From Candidatus Omnitrophota bacterium (lineage in GTDB: Bacteria > Hinthialibacterota > Hinthialibacteria > Hinthialibacterales > Hinthialibacteraceae), in the NCBI GenBank assembly GCA_016934335.1, contig JAFGTC010000205.1:1-37394 (forward strand): a stretch of 37,394 nt of DNA. Reading direction: 5' to 3'. Position numbers and translations under genes: made by a program. A model generated the notes under the pieces. It ran no database searches and was not told the origin of the DNA. It saw only the letters and a list, made by a program, of their open reading frames with translations. Positions 1 through 8,547 of this stretch are shown in pieces (position 1 is the stretch's first letter; each line of letters begins with the position of its first letter).

Positions 1-1305
1 ATCAGGGCGTATTTCTCCACTCGCCACTTTGATGCCTCGAATGAGGATATGATACTGCCGCGGCCCCAGCTGCATGTTGTCGCGAATTCGAATGGGGGGC
101 ACAATCAAACCCAACTCCACCGCCGTCTGGCGGCGGATCACGCCCACTCGATCCAGGAGATCGCCGCCCTGCGCACTGTCGACGATGGGGATCAAACCGA
201 ATCCGATCTCAATCTCCATGGGATCGACCTCCAGAAGACTCTCCACATCCTCCGGTTCGGCCGCCGCCGCTTCTTTCTCTTTCATGGCCGCCTCTTGTTC
301 TTCGACGACGGCGCGCGCCTGATCCTTGCGAATGAACCAGGCGCCCCCGCTGGTTACGCCGGCCAGCATGACAAACGGCAGCACAATCCCCGGCTCCATC
401 ATTACGCCAAGAGTCGCCACCAGGAACAAAGCTGCCGCCGTCACCAGCATCGCCTCCGGTTTGGAGAAAAATTGCTTGCTCAAACTTTCGCCCAAGGCGG
501 CCTCCTGCGAAGCGCGCGTCACGACGATGCCGGCCGCAATGGCGGTCAACAAGGCGGGAATCTGACTGACCAGACCGTCGCCGATGGTCAATATGGTGTA
601 CGTAACGAGAACGTCGACGATCGCCATATCTTCCGAAAGCCCCACCCCGATGCCGCCTAAAATATTGATGACGGTAATAATAATCCCCGCGATGGCGTCG
701 CCGCGAACAAACTTGCTGGCGCCGTCCATCGCCCCATAAAAATCGGCCTCGCGAGCGATATCCGCCCGCCGCTGCCGCGCATCCGCCTCGGTTATAAGAC
801 CGGCGTTTAAATCGGCGTCGATCGCCATCTGCTTGCCGGGCATGGCGTCCAAGGTGAAGCGGGCGGCCACTTCCGCGATTCGACCGGAGCCTTTGGTAAT
901 GACGATGAACTGAATGATGACCAGAATGAGAAACACAACGAAGCCAATGATGGCGTTATTGCCCGCCACCACGCGCCCGAAAAACTCGATGACCGCTCCC
1001 GCTTTTTGAGACACGCCGACGGATGGAGTTAATATCAATTTGGTTGATGCCACATTCAAAGACAGGCGGAAAAAAGTCAGAATCAACAGCACGCTCGGAA
1101 ACGTGCTGAATTCCAAAGGATTGGTCATATAAAGCGACAGCATCAAAACCATCAGCGCTAAAGTGATATTCACAGCCAGCAGCATCGACAGCAATGCAGG
1201 CGGCACCTGGCCCAGCATGATGGCCAGGATGACCACAAATCCCAACGCGATTCCGATATTGGAACCGCGCTGCATGATGTTTTTCTGCACGGCGTCTTGG
1301 GCCAT
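1..1305 (-). CDS. flhA: Flagellar export protein FlhA, partial (C-terminus beyond left edge)
   Basis: FlhA is the large export-gate protein of the flagellar type III secretion system; its membrane part conducts protons and its cytoplasmic ring docks chaperone-substrate complexes. The visible 435 codons cover the multi-pass membrane half. They include the family signature around R80-L-S-L-N84 (FRLSLNVASTKLIL), the long cytoplasmic FHIPEP loop and further membrane helices. After these comes a charged linker rich in Glu/Ala (roughly residues 325-345) and the first part of the cytoplasmic domain. The reading frame is open to the window edge, so the gene is truncated by the window and is not broken. 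The ATG start has an upstream AGGTGA at good spacing and lies 39 nt after the flhB stop. It is the last visible gene of the flagellar operon. Confidence 0.96.
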   Translation of the reverse strand, partial: MAQDAVQKNIMQRGSNIGIALGFVVILAIMLGQVPPALLSMLLAVNITLALMVLMLSLYMTNPLEFSTFPSVLLILTFFRLSLNVASTKLILTPSVGVSQKAGAVIEFFGRVVAGNNAIIGFVVFLILVIIQFIVITKGSGRIAEVAARFTLDAMPGKQMAIDADLNAGLITEADARQRRADIAREADFYGAMDGASKFVRGDAIAGIIITVINILGGIGVGLSEDMAIVDVLVTYTILTIGDGLVSQIPALLTAIAAGIVVTRASQEAALGESLSKQFFSKPEAMLVTAAALFLVATLGVMMEPGIVLPFVMLAGVTSGGAWFIRKDQARAVVEEQEAAMKEKEAAAAEPEDVESLLEVDPMEIEIGFGLIPIVDSAQGGDLLDRVGVIRRQTAVELGLIVPPIRIRDNMQLGPRQYHILIRGIKVASGEIRPD

Positions 1306-1344
1306 CGAGGTTTTTCACCTAATCTCTTTCATCTTCATTTCAAT

Positions 1345-2439
1345 TTACTGCGCTTTTTTCTGCACATAATTCTCGACGCGATTCTTGAGACGATAGACAT
1401 AGGCCAGCACTTCCGCAACCGCTTGATACAATTCCGGAGGTATCAAGCCGCCTACATCCACCAATTTATACAACGATTGCGCCAGCGGTCGATTCTCGAC
1501 GATGGGAATGTCGCACTCTATGGCGAGTTCTTTGATGCGTCTGGCGTTCAAATGCTTTCCTTTGGCGATTACCTGCGGCGCGGGTAGATCGTCGGGAGCA
1601 TATTTGATCGCAATAGCGTATTCGGTGGGGTTTGTGACGACTACATCCGCTCCGGGAACCTCTTCCATCATCCGCCGCCGGGCCATTTCTCGCTGAATCG
1701 ATCGAATCCGCCCCTTGATCTGCGGATCTCCCTGGACGTCTTTCAATTCCTGCTTCACTTCCTCCTTGGTCATCCGCAAATCCCGTTCATGCTGGACGCG
1801 CTGATAAATGTAGTCGATAATAGCCAAAATCAAAAGAATCAGAATCGCCCACAACGACAATTCCAGCGCTTCGTACCCAATGAAAACCAACGCGTCCAAA
1901 ACCCCCATGCCGGCCAAGCCCAAAATTTCAGGGATGTCTCTATACACGATATAAATCATGACCGGCGTAATCAAAAATATTTTCCCGATGGATTTTACTA
2001 ATTCCATAGCGCCCCGCGCCGAGAAAATACGCTTCATGCCGGAGATCGGATTCAGTTTATCCATTTTGGGCGTCAACGGCTTAGCGCTGAACAAAAATCC
2101 CACTTGAAATAAATTGGCGATGACGCCCACGATAAAAAAGATCACAAAAAAGGGCGCGGCGATAAGCAGAGTGCGCAGCGCGACTTCCAGAATAACGGTG
2201 TAAACGCTGGCTTCGGTGATGCTCACTTCGGCGCAGTAGCGTAAATAATATTGGCAGGCGTCAGCCAATCCATACCAATAATCATCGATAAAAAGATAAA
2301 ACGCCGTCACGCCGGCGATCATCAGCAAGGCCGTGTTGACTTCCTGACTTTTGGGAACCTGACCTTCTTCACGCGCTTTTTCGCGCTTGCGAGGCGTTGC
2401 AGATTCCGTCTTTTCCTGTCCCGATTCCGACTCAGCCAT
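1345..2439 (-). CDS. flhB: Flagellar export switch protein FlhB
   Basis: FlhB sits at the export gate and switches substrate specificity from rod/hook to filament proteins after self-cleavage of its cytoplasmic domain. The 364-residue protein has the usual family length. Its N-terminus (SGQEKTESATPRKREKAREEGQ) is typical, it has four membrane helices between about 35 and 210, and a basic cytoplasmic linker (about 215-260) precedes the cleavage region. The cleavage motif reads N270-P271-T272-E273 where nearly all relatives have NPTH. The C-terminal part (KGKHLNARRIKELA, VENRPLAQSLYKLVDVG) is otherwise standard. Cleavage occurs between Asn and Pro, which are both kept; the loss of the His is the odd point. 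It lies between fliR and flhA in the operon. Confidence 0.96.
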   Translation of the reverse strand: MAESESGQEKTESATPRKREKAREEGQVPKSQEVNTALLMIAGVTAFYLFIDDYWYGLADACQYYLRYCAEVSITEASVYTVILEVALRTLLIAAPFFVIFFIVGVIANLFQVGFLFSAKPLTPKMDKLNPISGMKRIFSARGAMELVKSIGKIFLITPVMIYIVYRDIPEILGLAGMGVLDALVFIGYEALELSLWAILILLILAIIDYIYQRVQHERDLRMTKEEVKQELKDVQGDPQIKGRIRSIQREMARRRMMEEVPGADVVVTNPTEYAIAIKYAPDDLPAPQVIAKGKHLNARRIKELAIECDIPIVENRPLAQSLYKLVDVGGLIPPELYQAVAEVLAYVYRLKNRVENYVQKKAQ

Positions 2440-2473
2440 ATTATCCTACTCAGACGATGTTCAAGTCATCGTT

Positions 2474-3331
2474 TTATTGCGGCGCCATCCAACTTAAAAA
2501 AGCGCTGGAATATTTCGTATACGATTGAAGATGCGGCTTCAGCGCCATGACGACAAACACGATTAAATTGCCTAAAATGAAAAGCGCCATGGATATGCGA
2601 ATCGCAAATCCAACCGACATGATATTCAATTGCGGCGCCGTGCGCGCGATGAACGCCTCCGCCAGACTGACCAGCAGCATGCCGCCGATCATAGGCAGCG
2701 CAATCCGCAGCCCTACGATGTAAAACATCGACATGAGGGCGTACTGCCGCCCGTCGTCGAAGATAAAAGTCCGATACCCGGCTTCGCTAAAGACGGCGAA
2801 CGAGAATCCTTCTCCGGGGCCGACGACCTGAAAACTTTTGGCAATGGCCATTAAGACCATCTCCGGCCCGCCGATGATCAGAAAAATGACCGTCGCGATC
2901 CACACTTTTATCTGCGACAGCAGAAAACTATCCTGACCGGTGACCGGATCGAGAACGGACGCCGCCGAAAAGCCCGCCTGCTTCCCGATAATTTCGCCCG
3001 AAAGTTCAACGGCGGATACGAGCATTTGAAAAATAAATCCTAAAACCAATCCGATCAAAAATTCGCCGACGGCCGCCAGAGCAAAATCGATCACGCCATT
3101 ATAAACTCGCATGGAAGGTACAAACGCTTCCCCGCCCTCCCCCGGCGATAAACCGATGTAAGGCGCCGCGAACAAAACCGCCAGCCAGAATGCGATGGCC
3201 GCTCGTATAGGGCGTGAGACGGTTTGCGCGCTCAAAACCGGCATAGAAAACACCGCCGCCGTCATCCTCATCAAAATGAAGAAGAAGGTCATGAACTGCG
3301 TCTCATAGGCCGCCGGCAGCAGATTCACCAT
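2474..3331 (-). CDS. fliR: Flagellar export gate protein FliR
   Basis: FliR joins FliP and FliQ in the helical export-gate pore of the flagellar secretion system. The 285-residue protein has the family's usual length and about six hydrophobic segments. Recognisable stretches are RMTAAVFSMPVLSAQTVSRPIRAA near the N-terminus and GEIIGKQAGFSAASVLDPVTGQ in the middle; the latter corresponds to the conserved 'G.QmGfa.A.v.DP..g' block. The C-terminus (RTAPQLNIMSVGFAIRISMALFIL) matches the conserved 'aP.lni..vGfplki..g' block. The ATG start lies 23 nt after the fliQ stop, and flhB starts 34 nt after the fliR stop, consistent with co-transcription. No clear ribosome binding site is visible. Confidence 0.95.
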   Translation of the reverse strand: MVNLLPAAYETQFMTFFFILMRMTAAVFSMPVLSAQTVSRPIRAAIAFWLAVLFAAPYIGLSPGEGGEAFVPSMRVYNGVIDFALAAVGEFLIGLVLGFIFQMLVSAVELSGEIIGKQAGFSAASVLDPVTGQDSFLLSQIKVWIATVIFLIIGGPEMVLMAIAKSFQVVGPGEGFSFAVFSEAGYRTFIFDDGRQYALMSMFYIVGLRIALPMIGGMLLVSLAEAFIARTAPQLNIMSVGFAIRISMALFILGNLIVFVVMALKPHLQSYTKYSSAFLSWMAPQ

Positions 3332-3354
3332 GCGTTTGCGTCTCGTGATCTTTC

Positions 3355-3636
3355 TTAAAATTTCCTGGCCGCTTCGGGCAGTTTTTCGAACAAGCGCCGC
3401 GTTAAATCCAACAGACGTTCAATCAACCAGGGCATCAGGACAATGATGGTGGCGCCCACTACGAATAATTTAGGCACAATCGTCAGAGTCTGTTCGTGGA
3501 TCTGGGTCGCCGCCTGGAATAAACTAATCAACAATCCGACAAACAACCCCACGCCCAATATCGGCAGACTGATCAACAGCGCGTTGAACATCATTTCCTG
3601 CCCCAACTTGATAATGTACAGTTCCAAATCGCTCAT
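3355..3636 (-). CDS. fliQ: Flagellar export gate protein FliQ
   Basis: FliQ is a small two-helix hairpin protein present in several copies in the flagellar export gate. The call rests on size (93 residues), two hydrophobic helices, the segment LLISLFQAATQIHEQTLTIVPKL, which is the family hallmark, and its place between fliP and fliR. I chose the ATG at 3636 (MSDLELYIIKLG), preceded by AGGAG. The frame also extends upstream to a TTG at 3663, but that would add nine non-conserved residues and skip the visible ribosome binding site. The gene begins about 36 nt after the fliP stop. Confidence 0.95.
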   Translation of the reverse strand: MSDLELYIIKLGQEMMFNALLISLPILGVGLFVGLLISLFQAATQIHEQTLTIVPKLFVVGATIIVLMPWLIERLLDLTRRLFEKLPEAARKF

Positions 3637-3672
3637 AACTGTTTTATGTCTCCTGAAATGCAAGTTCCTCCG

Positions 3673-4518
3673 TCATACGCCCGATGACATATTCTGCAAA
3701 AAGGACGCCCCGAGAGCGCGCACCAAGACGCTCCATCCATCCACCAGGACAAATAAAAGAATCTTGAAGGGCAGCGAGATAAAGGCGGGCGGCAGTTGAA
3801 ACATCCCCATCGAAATCAAGATCGAGGAAGTCACTAGATCGAGGATCAAAAAGGGAATATAAATCATAAAGCCCATGATGAAGGCTTTTTTGAGTTCGCT
3901 GATCATAAACGCCGGAATCAACACATGCGTAGGCACGTCGTTCGGCCCTTCCGGCTTCTCCATCCCTCCCATCGCCATAAACAGAGCCACATCCGACGAG
4001 CCGGCCACGCCGATCTGCTGCCACATGAAGCGCCGGATGGGAATCAGGGACTTCATCAACATCAGATAGAACGGCTTGATCTCTTTTTGCGCTGTTTCGC
4101 CGAACGGATCCACGTCGCCGGGCTGCAGCGCCGTCAATTCCCCTTCGAGATATGGACCGACGGCCGTATTTTGGATTTCCTCGAACACAGGCGTCATGAT
4201 GTAAAACGTCAGAAAGAGAGAGAGTCCGACGATGATCTCATTGGAGGGCGTCTGCGTCGTCCCTATCGCCCGCCGCACTAAACTGAGCACAATCGAGATG
4301 CGGATGAACGAGGTGGTCATAATCGCAATGCTGGGAAGCAGCGATAGAATCGTCAGCAAGAACAAAATCTGCAGGGTAGTCGAAACGTCCTGAGGATTTG
4401 GCTGACCGTCTAATCCGATGGAAGGCAAAAGAGGCGGCGCTTCCTGAGCGGAGGCGGCGCCGGCGGCCCATAGAAAAATACATGCAGCGATCCCCATACG
4501 CCAAACGGATTTACGCAT
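3673..4518 (-). CDS. fliP: Flagellar export gate protein FliP
   Basis: FliP forms the core of the FliP5-FliQ4-FliR1 export gate. The 281-residue precursor begins with a signal peptide (AACIFLWAAGAASAQEAPPLLP), as in most FliP proteins. The classic family blocks follow: TSFIRISIVLSLVRRAIGTTQTPSN, the periplasmic loop, HVLIPAFMISELKKAF and the C-terminal LPPAFISLPFKILLFVLVDGW. The start codon overlaps the end of fliO by 8 nt and has a GAGAGGGG ribosome binding site inside fliO, which suggests translational coupling. The gasket segment before LPP (SMGMFQLPP) contains fewer methionines than the enterobacterial 'met-loop'; that variation is common. Confidence 0.96.
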   Translation of the reverse strand: MRKSVWRMGIAACIFLWAAGAASAQEAPPLLPSIGLDGQPNPQDVSTTLQILFLLTILSLLPSIAIMTTSFIRISIVLSLVRRAIGTTQTPSNEIIVGLSLFLTFYIMTPVFEEIQNTAVGPYLEGELTALQPGDVDPFGETAQKEIKPFYLMLMKSLIPIRRFMWQQIGVAGSSDVALFMAMGGMEKPEGPNDVPTHVLIPAFMISELKKAFIMGFMIYIPFLILDLVTSSILISMGMFQLPPAFISLPFKILLFVLVDGWSVLVRALGASFLQNMSSGV

Positions 4519-5272
4519 CGGCCCCTCTCCTGCTGCGCAGCCGCCGAGTCAATCCTTTGAGGACAAGGAGGCTGGCGTTTACTTCCTGGCGCATATCCTG
4601 ACTTTCCAATGAGTTCTGCCATTGCGACAAATTGTTTTGAAACGAAGGCGACGCGTCGTGCGGATTGTCGGGAGAATCGTCATCCATCGCCTCGGGAGCG
4701 GATGCTTCGTTTGTTTCTAACTCAACGGGAGAAATCGAGGAGATCGAATTGGCGCCTTCCCCAACCAGAAAATGCTGGCGTCCGACGCGAATCAAATGAA
4801 TTTTTGATTTTTGGGATAAGGCATACGATCCAAGCCAAACGATGTATCCGCCGCCTAAAGAGTAACTTTTGCCGAAGAAGCGCTTGAAGATCCAAGCCGC
4901 CGCCAAGCCCAATAATATAACAAATGCCAAACTAATAAACATTTGCCCCATCGATCGCATCAAGGAGGGATCTCTGTCGGAAGAAAGATCCGCCTCCTCC
5001 GCATCAAGGCGATGAGTGGAATCTTCGGAACCGTCACCCCCCCAATGCTTCTGAACGGCGGCAAAAACTTCATCGACGGGATCCGAGGAAGGAAAAGCGA
5101 TTCTGGAGGAGGCCGCTATGCTCGCACCGGCCGGGAACGACGCACTGACGATCTCATCCTGGGCGAGGATAGGATTTTGGCCGGAGGCTTGGGCTTCCAT
5201 CCAGAAGAAAAACGCCGACAACAATCCAAGCCATAACCCTGCACGAATAAGGCGAAACGAGGCAGCAACCAT
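4511..5272 (-). CDS. fliO: FliO-like flagellar biosynthesis membrane protein
   Basis: FliO is a poorly conserved chaperone-like membrane protein that helps assemble the FliP ring. This 253-residue protein has an N-terminal hydrophobic signal/anchor (LWLGLLSAFFFWMEAQAS), a long low-complexity periplasmic region rich in Ser and acidic residues, and a second membrane helix (MFISLAFVILLGLAAAWIFKRFFG). The cytoplasmic segment SQKSKIHLIRVGRQHFLVGEGANSISSI resembles the small beta domain of FliO. Its position directly before fliP supports the name. I chose the ATG at 5272 because it starts the signal-like sequence; the frame extends to a TTG at 5365 with no better ribosome site. It is larger than many FliO proteins because of the periplasmic insertion. 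Confidence 0.85.
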   Translation of the reverse strand: MVAASFRLIRAGLWLGLLSAFFFWMEAQASGQNPILAQDEIVSASFPAGASIAASSRIAFPSSDPVDEVFAAVQKHWGGDGSEDSTHRLDAEEADLSSDRDPSLMRSMGQMFISLAFVILLGLAAAWIFKRFFGKSYSLGGGYIVWLGSYALSQKSKIHLIRVGRQHFLVGEGANSISSISPVELETNEASAPEAMDDDSPDNPHDASPSFQNNLSQWQNSLESQDMRQEVNASLLVLKGLTRRLRSRRGADA

Positions 5273-5371
5273 AAACTCAACACTGCTGAACAATGATTCA
5301 GCAGCCCTCAACCGAATGATCTGTGCGCCCCATTCTGATGCACAGATTTCATTTTTAATCCACAACCCTAT

Positions 5372-5797
5372 TTACAAACCCATTACCTTATTGATCAAAA
5401 TGCCGGTTCGGTCGAAATCATTGACTATATTCCCTTCCGCGAAGATTCGACCATCGACCATCACCGACGCACGATGCCCTACACGCGATAGTATAGTGCG
5501 CCAGGAATGAGGCTCCAAGCGCAAAATTTCTACGACTTTTCCATTCGGATGCCTGACGATCACCTGCGCATCGATCGAAATCTCAAGCAATTTGGAAAAA
5601 TTATGGATTTTCTGCAGATCACCGTTGGGAAAACATTCGGCGGAAACCTCTTGCCTCCATTGAGATCCTCGTTTGATGGCCTCCGCCTGCGAACAATTAA
5701 TTTTTCCCTTAATGGAATGAACGCTCAATAGAGAGCCCGGTCGAAGCGAGAGAAGATCAATCAATTTCAAATCCGAGGCTCGTTTTGATTCGTCCAT
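5372..5797 (-). CDS. SpoA-domain protein, divergent FliN-like switch component
   Basis: The C-terminal half (about residues 68-138, from SKLLEISIDAQVIVRHPNGKV to DFDRTGILINKV) matches the SpoA/FliN fold. It shows the typical 'v.v.G..fa.G.vv..d...GI.I..i' ending (VMVDGRIFAEGNIVNDFDRTGILI). SpoA domains dimerise and build the lower C-ring of the flagellar switch. The N-terminal 65 residues are not recognised and contain two Cys. It lies between fliY, which has its own SpoA domain, and fliO, where fliN often sits. The most likely role is an additional C-ring subunit that pairs with FliY or FliM. The sequence is clearly more divergent than FliY's SpoA domain. The ATG at 5797 lacks a strong ribosome site. 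Confidence 0.75.
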   Translation of the reverse strand: MDESKRASDLKLIDLLSLRPGSLLSVHSIKGKINCSQAEAIKRGSQWRQEVSAECFPNGDLQKIHNFSKLLEISIDAQVIVRHPNGKVVEILRLEPHSWRTILSRVGHRASVMVDGRIFAEGNIVNDFDRTGILINKVMGL

Positions 5798-5865
5798 CTT
5801 CTCAACCCGCCATTTTTTTTTAATCTTTATTCTTCCAAGACATCGATTTTTCTTTTTCCATACAT

Positions 5866-6900
5866 CTATTTTAAGGCCTCAATGCGCTCCTCGATCGTGA
5901 GGATATCTGTGATGCGTACGCCGAAATTTTCATCGATCACTACAACTTCCCCTTTGGCGAACAACTTGTCATTCACTAAAATATCCACGGGCTCGCCCGC
6001 CAGACAATCCAATTCAACCACCGATCCAGGACCCAATTCGAGCACGTCCCGAATTTTTCGATGAGTCCGCCCCAATTCGACGGTCACTTCCAATTGGATG
6101 TCTAAAATAAGATCGAGATTGGAGATATTGACTCGAGGCGCCTGCCGCCCCCCCGCTTCGGTCGATTCTCCCGACATCGAGGCGAATTTTGCGGGAGCCT
6201 CCATAACGGGAGGAGATTTGCTCTGAATCGTTTGGCGTTCCACTTCGTTAATGGCCGTTGACGTTTCGTTGGAAGCCGCGCTGACGATGGAATGCAAAAG
6301 ATTTCGAGGGATGATTTGATATAAGGGGCCCTTAACGGCCCCCGATTCTAAATCATACGACAATAAGATGCTCCGCTCCGAAGAGGCAGGCATTAAATCC
6401 GCCAAATTGGGAGGCTTGACGGTGATTTCAGGAGGGTCGAGTTGAATCTCGCCGCCGAGTTTCTGCGCGAGAGTAGTATTGGAACTGCTGAGAATGGATT
6501 GGATCGCTTCGCCGAAAGCGCTTTCTTCCAGGTCGCCGAATTCCTGGCCCGCCCCGCCGCCGGTCATTTGAGCGGCCAGTTTCAAGGCGTTTTCTTCCGA
6601 CATGATCAAGAGACTTTTCCCTTGAACCATGCCCTTGTAATTCATTTCAACCGCTACGAAATCGCCCTGCAATTCATGGCCGATCGTTTTCGAATCCGTT
6701 TCCTTAAATTCTCCTAAAACCGCATTGGCGGATTCTCCCAATAGCGTGGAAAGCACTTCGCAACCGGCCTGAGACACCGTATGAGAATACTCCTTGATCG
6801 TATTCTCCTCCTCCGGCGTAATGGCGGCCGGCGGCTGGGGAGGCGTTTCGCCGCGCAGCAGGGCGTCTATTTCTTCTTGGCTTAACGCTTCTGCGGTCAT
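5866..6900 (-). CDS. fliY: Flagellar motor switch protein FliY (CheC-like plus SpoA domains)
   Basis: FliY is a C-ring switch protein that in many bacteria also removes phosphate from CheY. The 344 residues hold an N-terminal LSQEEIDALLRG peptide (residues 6-16, the CheY-binding type shared with FliM), a CheC-like domain (about 30-210), a Pro/Ser linker and a C-terminal SpoA domain (about 262-340, ending in NFGVRITDIL). The CheC active-site helix is recognisable as S127-x3-E131-x2-Q134-x22-P157. The usual Asn is Gln here. The corresponding first-half helix has E37-x2-H40 and no Pro at the expected place, so that pseudo-site looks inactive. It follows fliM by 47 nt. The start is ATG with a purine-rich AAGG just upstream. 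Confidence 0.9.
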   Translation of the reverse strand: MTAEALSQEEIDALLRGETPPQPPAAITPEEENTIKEYSHTVSQAGCEVLSTLLGESANAVLGEFKETDSKTIGHELQGDFVAVEMNYKGMVQGKSLLIMSEENALKLAAQMTGGGAGQEFGDLEESAFGEAIQSILSSSNTTLAQKLGGEIQLDPPEITVKPPNLADLMPASSERSILLSYDLESGAVKGPLYQIIPRNLLHSIVSAASNETSTAINEVERQTIQSKSPPVMEAPAKFASMSGESTEAGGRQAPRVNISNLDLILDIQLEVTVELGRTHRKIRDVLELGPGSVVELDCLAGEPVDILVNDKLFAKGEVVVIDENFGVRITDILTIEERIEALK

Positions 6901-6947
6901 AATCCTTGCCTACTCGTTCTCAAAATGTTCCTATAAATGCTTCTATA

Positions 6948-7949
6948 TTATACGTCATCAGGCCCCGAAATAATTTTTGTAATCTGGACGGCGTTATGGC
7001 CTCGTTTGACGCCGGGTTTGATAAAGTAGCGATATTCATCGCCGATGCGCAGAACGAAATCCTCATCCGTTTTTCGATTCAATTGAATGACATCCCCCTC
7101 ATCCAACGAGAGCAATTCCTGAATATTCATCCGGGCGGAGCCGACAAAGGCGGTCAGCGGAATATTCACGCGGCGCAAACGATCATACAAAATCTCCGCG
7201 TGATCTTCCGAAAGATCCTTTTTCGAAGCGGCGTACCAGGAGGAACTGGACAACTGATTGGCGATCGGTTCGAGCGTCGGATAAGGAATGCAAAAGGAGA
7301 GCGTCCCGGAAATCTCTCCCATGGTAACCTCAAACGTCATCAAAATGACCATTTCCGAAGGCAAATAGAGCTGCATCAATAACTGCGGATTGGTTTCCGA
7401 CTGCTCCAGAGATAAATTAAGAGGCAGGACATTCGCCCAGGCTTCATGCAGGCAGTCGAAAGCTCGATAAAGCACCTTTTCAATGATAGTCTGCTCGATT
7501 TCTGTCAGTTCGCGATTTTTTTTGAAAACATTCCCCGCACCGCCCATTAAACGATCGACGACGGGAAAAGAAAGGGTCGGCGACAATTCAATCAGCGCCT
7601 TCCCCTCCAATGGATCCATATTAATGATGTTTAACGAGGTGGGATTGGGGATCGAACGAATGAATTCTTCATACGAAATTTGATCGACGGAAACAAGTTT
7701 CACTTCGACGATCGTTCGTAAAAATGCGGAGAGAGAGATCGAAAAGATCCGCGCGAAATGATCGTGCAGATTGTGCATGGTGCGGATCTGATCTTTGGAA
7801 AAGCGATCAGGATGGTTAAAATCATAGACCTTAACTTCCCGGATTCGATCCTCATCCGCCTCGCCGCCCAGATCTCCGCTCTCGCCTTCGCCGGATGCAA
7901 ATGCGGATAAAAGAGCGTCTATTTCGTTCTGCGACAGAATATCTGCCAT
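6948..7949 (-). CDS. fliM: Flagellar motor switch protein FliM
   Basis: FliM is the central C-ring protein: its N-terminal peptide binds phosphorylated CheY, the middle domain contacts FliG, and the C-terminal SpoA domain pairs with FliN-type proteins. All parts are visible in the 333 residues. They are LSQNEIDALLSAF (5-17), an acidic linker (20-36), the core with NHPDRFSKDQIRTMHNLHDHFAR, the GGxG motif as G136-G-A-G139, and a C-terminal SpoA domain ending in GHNAVQITKI. The length is typical. It starts 19 nt after the fliL stop and precedes fliY. Confidence 0.97.
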   Translation of the reverse strand: MADILSQNEIDALLSAFASGEGESGDLGGEADEDRIREVKVYDFNHPDRFSKDQIRTMHNLHDHFARIFSISLSAFLRTIVEVKLVSVDQISYEEFIRSIPNPTSLNIINMDPLEGKALIELSPTLSFPVVDRLMGGAGNVFKKNRELTEIEQTIIEKVLYRAFDCLHEAWANVLPLNLSLEQSETNPQLLMQLYLPSEMVILMTFEVTMGEISGTLSFCIPYPTLEPIANQLSSSSWYAASKKDLSEDHAEILYDRLRRVNIPLTAFVGSARMNIQELLSLDEGDVIQLNRKTDEDFVLRIGDEYRYFIKPGVKRGHNAVQITKIISGPDDV

Positions 7950-7968
7950 TCTAACCGATCCACTTGCC

Positions 7969-8499
7969 TTAATTCACGAAAACCTCTAAAAAAACTTCAT
8001 GAATTTGGGCGTTTTCTAAGATATTGTTTATATTATTCTTTATTGTGTTCGCTATTCGTTCTCGATTGGTCGAGCTGGTAATTTCCATGCGCGATTTGCT
8101 GCTGATTTCTTCTCGGATGATTTTAACGATATAGGGCATCTTGTTATGTTTATCCTCGGTCTCGATGCCCATTTCCTTTAAGGCTTCCGATTCACTCGAA
8201 TCTCCCAGAGTTTTGATTTCTACGGTTACATTGGCGGAATAAATATAATCATTGTCGGGCGCAGCCAGATTCCCCGTAAACGGCGCGGGGAATTTATACA
8301 TGTATCCCGGCTTATCCATTTGAGTTAGAGGAGCGGCTATATAATCGTCTTGCCCGCCTCCCCCCAACATCTTCATGGCGATCACTCCGATGACGCCTAA
8401 AAGAATGACGAAAAAAACAACGATGAGAAGAAGGCGGCGGCCGCCTGATTTCGCTTCCGCCTCCATTTCCGGCGCCTGCAGATCTGCTTTGTCGCCCAT
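7969..8499 (-). CDS. fliL: Flagellar basal-body protein FliL
   Basis: FliL is a single-pass inner-membrane protein that surrounds the stators and supports motor torque. The 176-residue protein has a short cytoplasmic tail, a strong membrane helix (about 22-44, RRLLLIVVFFVILLGVIGVIAM), a Gly-rich hinge and a periplasmic domain. The C-terminus (NNINNILENAQIHEVFLEVFVN) is the usual FliL ending, in which a hydrophobic-rich strand closes the stomatin-like fold. It is the first gene of the flagellar operon; an AAGGAG ribosome site lies upstream of the ATG and a consensus promoter ends about 40 nt upstream. Confidence 0.92.
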   Translation of the reverse strand: MGDKADLQAPEMEAEAKSGGRRLLLIVVFFVILLGVIGVIAMKMLGGGGQDDYIAAPLTQMDKPGYMYKFPAPFTGNLAAPDNDYIYSANVTVEIKTLGDSSESEALKEMGIETEDKHNKMPYIVKIIREEISSKSRMEITSSTNRERIANTIKNNINNILENAQIHEVFLEVFVN

Positions 8500-8547
8500 T
8501 TATAATTCTCCTTAATAGAATGAACACAACTTTAATGATGGATAGTT

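Noticed and set aside
49..660. Long open frame on the plus strand opposite flhA
   Set aside because: It is antisense to a clear flhA; the His/Arg-rich composition is a mirror of flhA codons.
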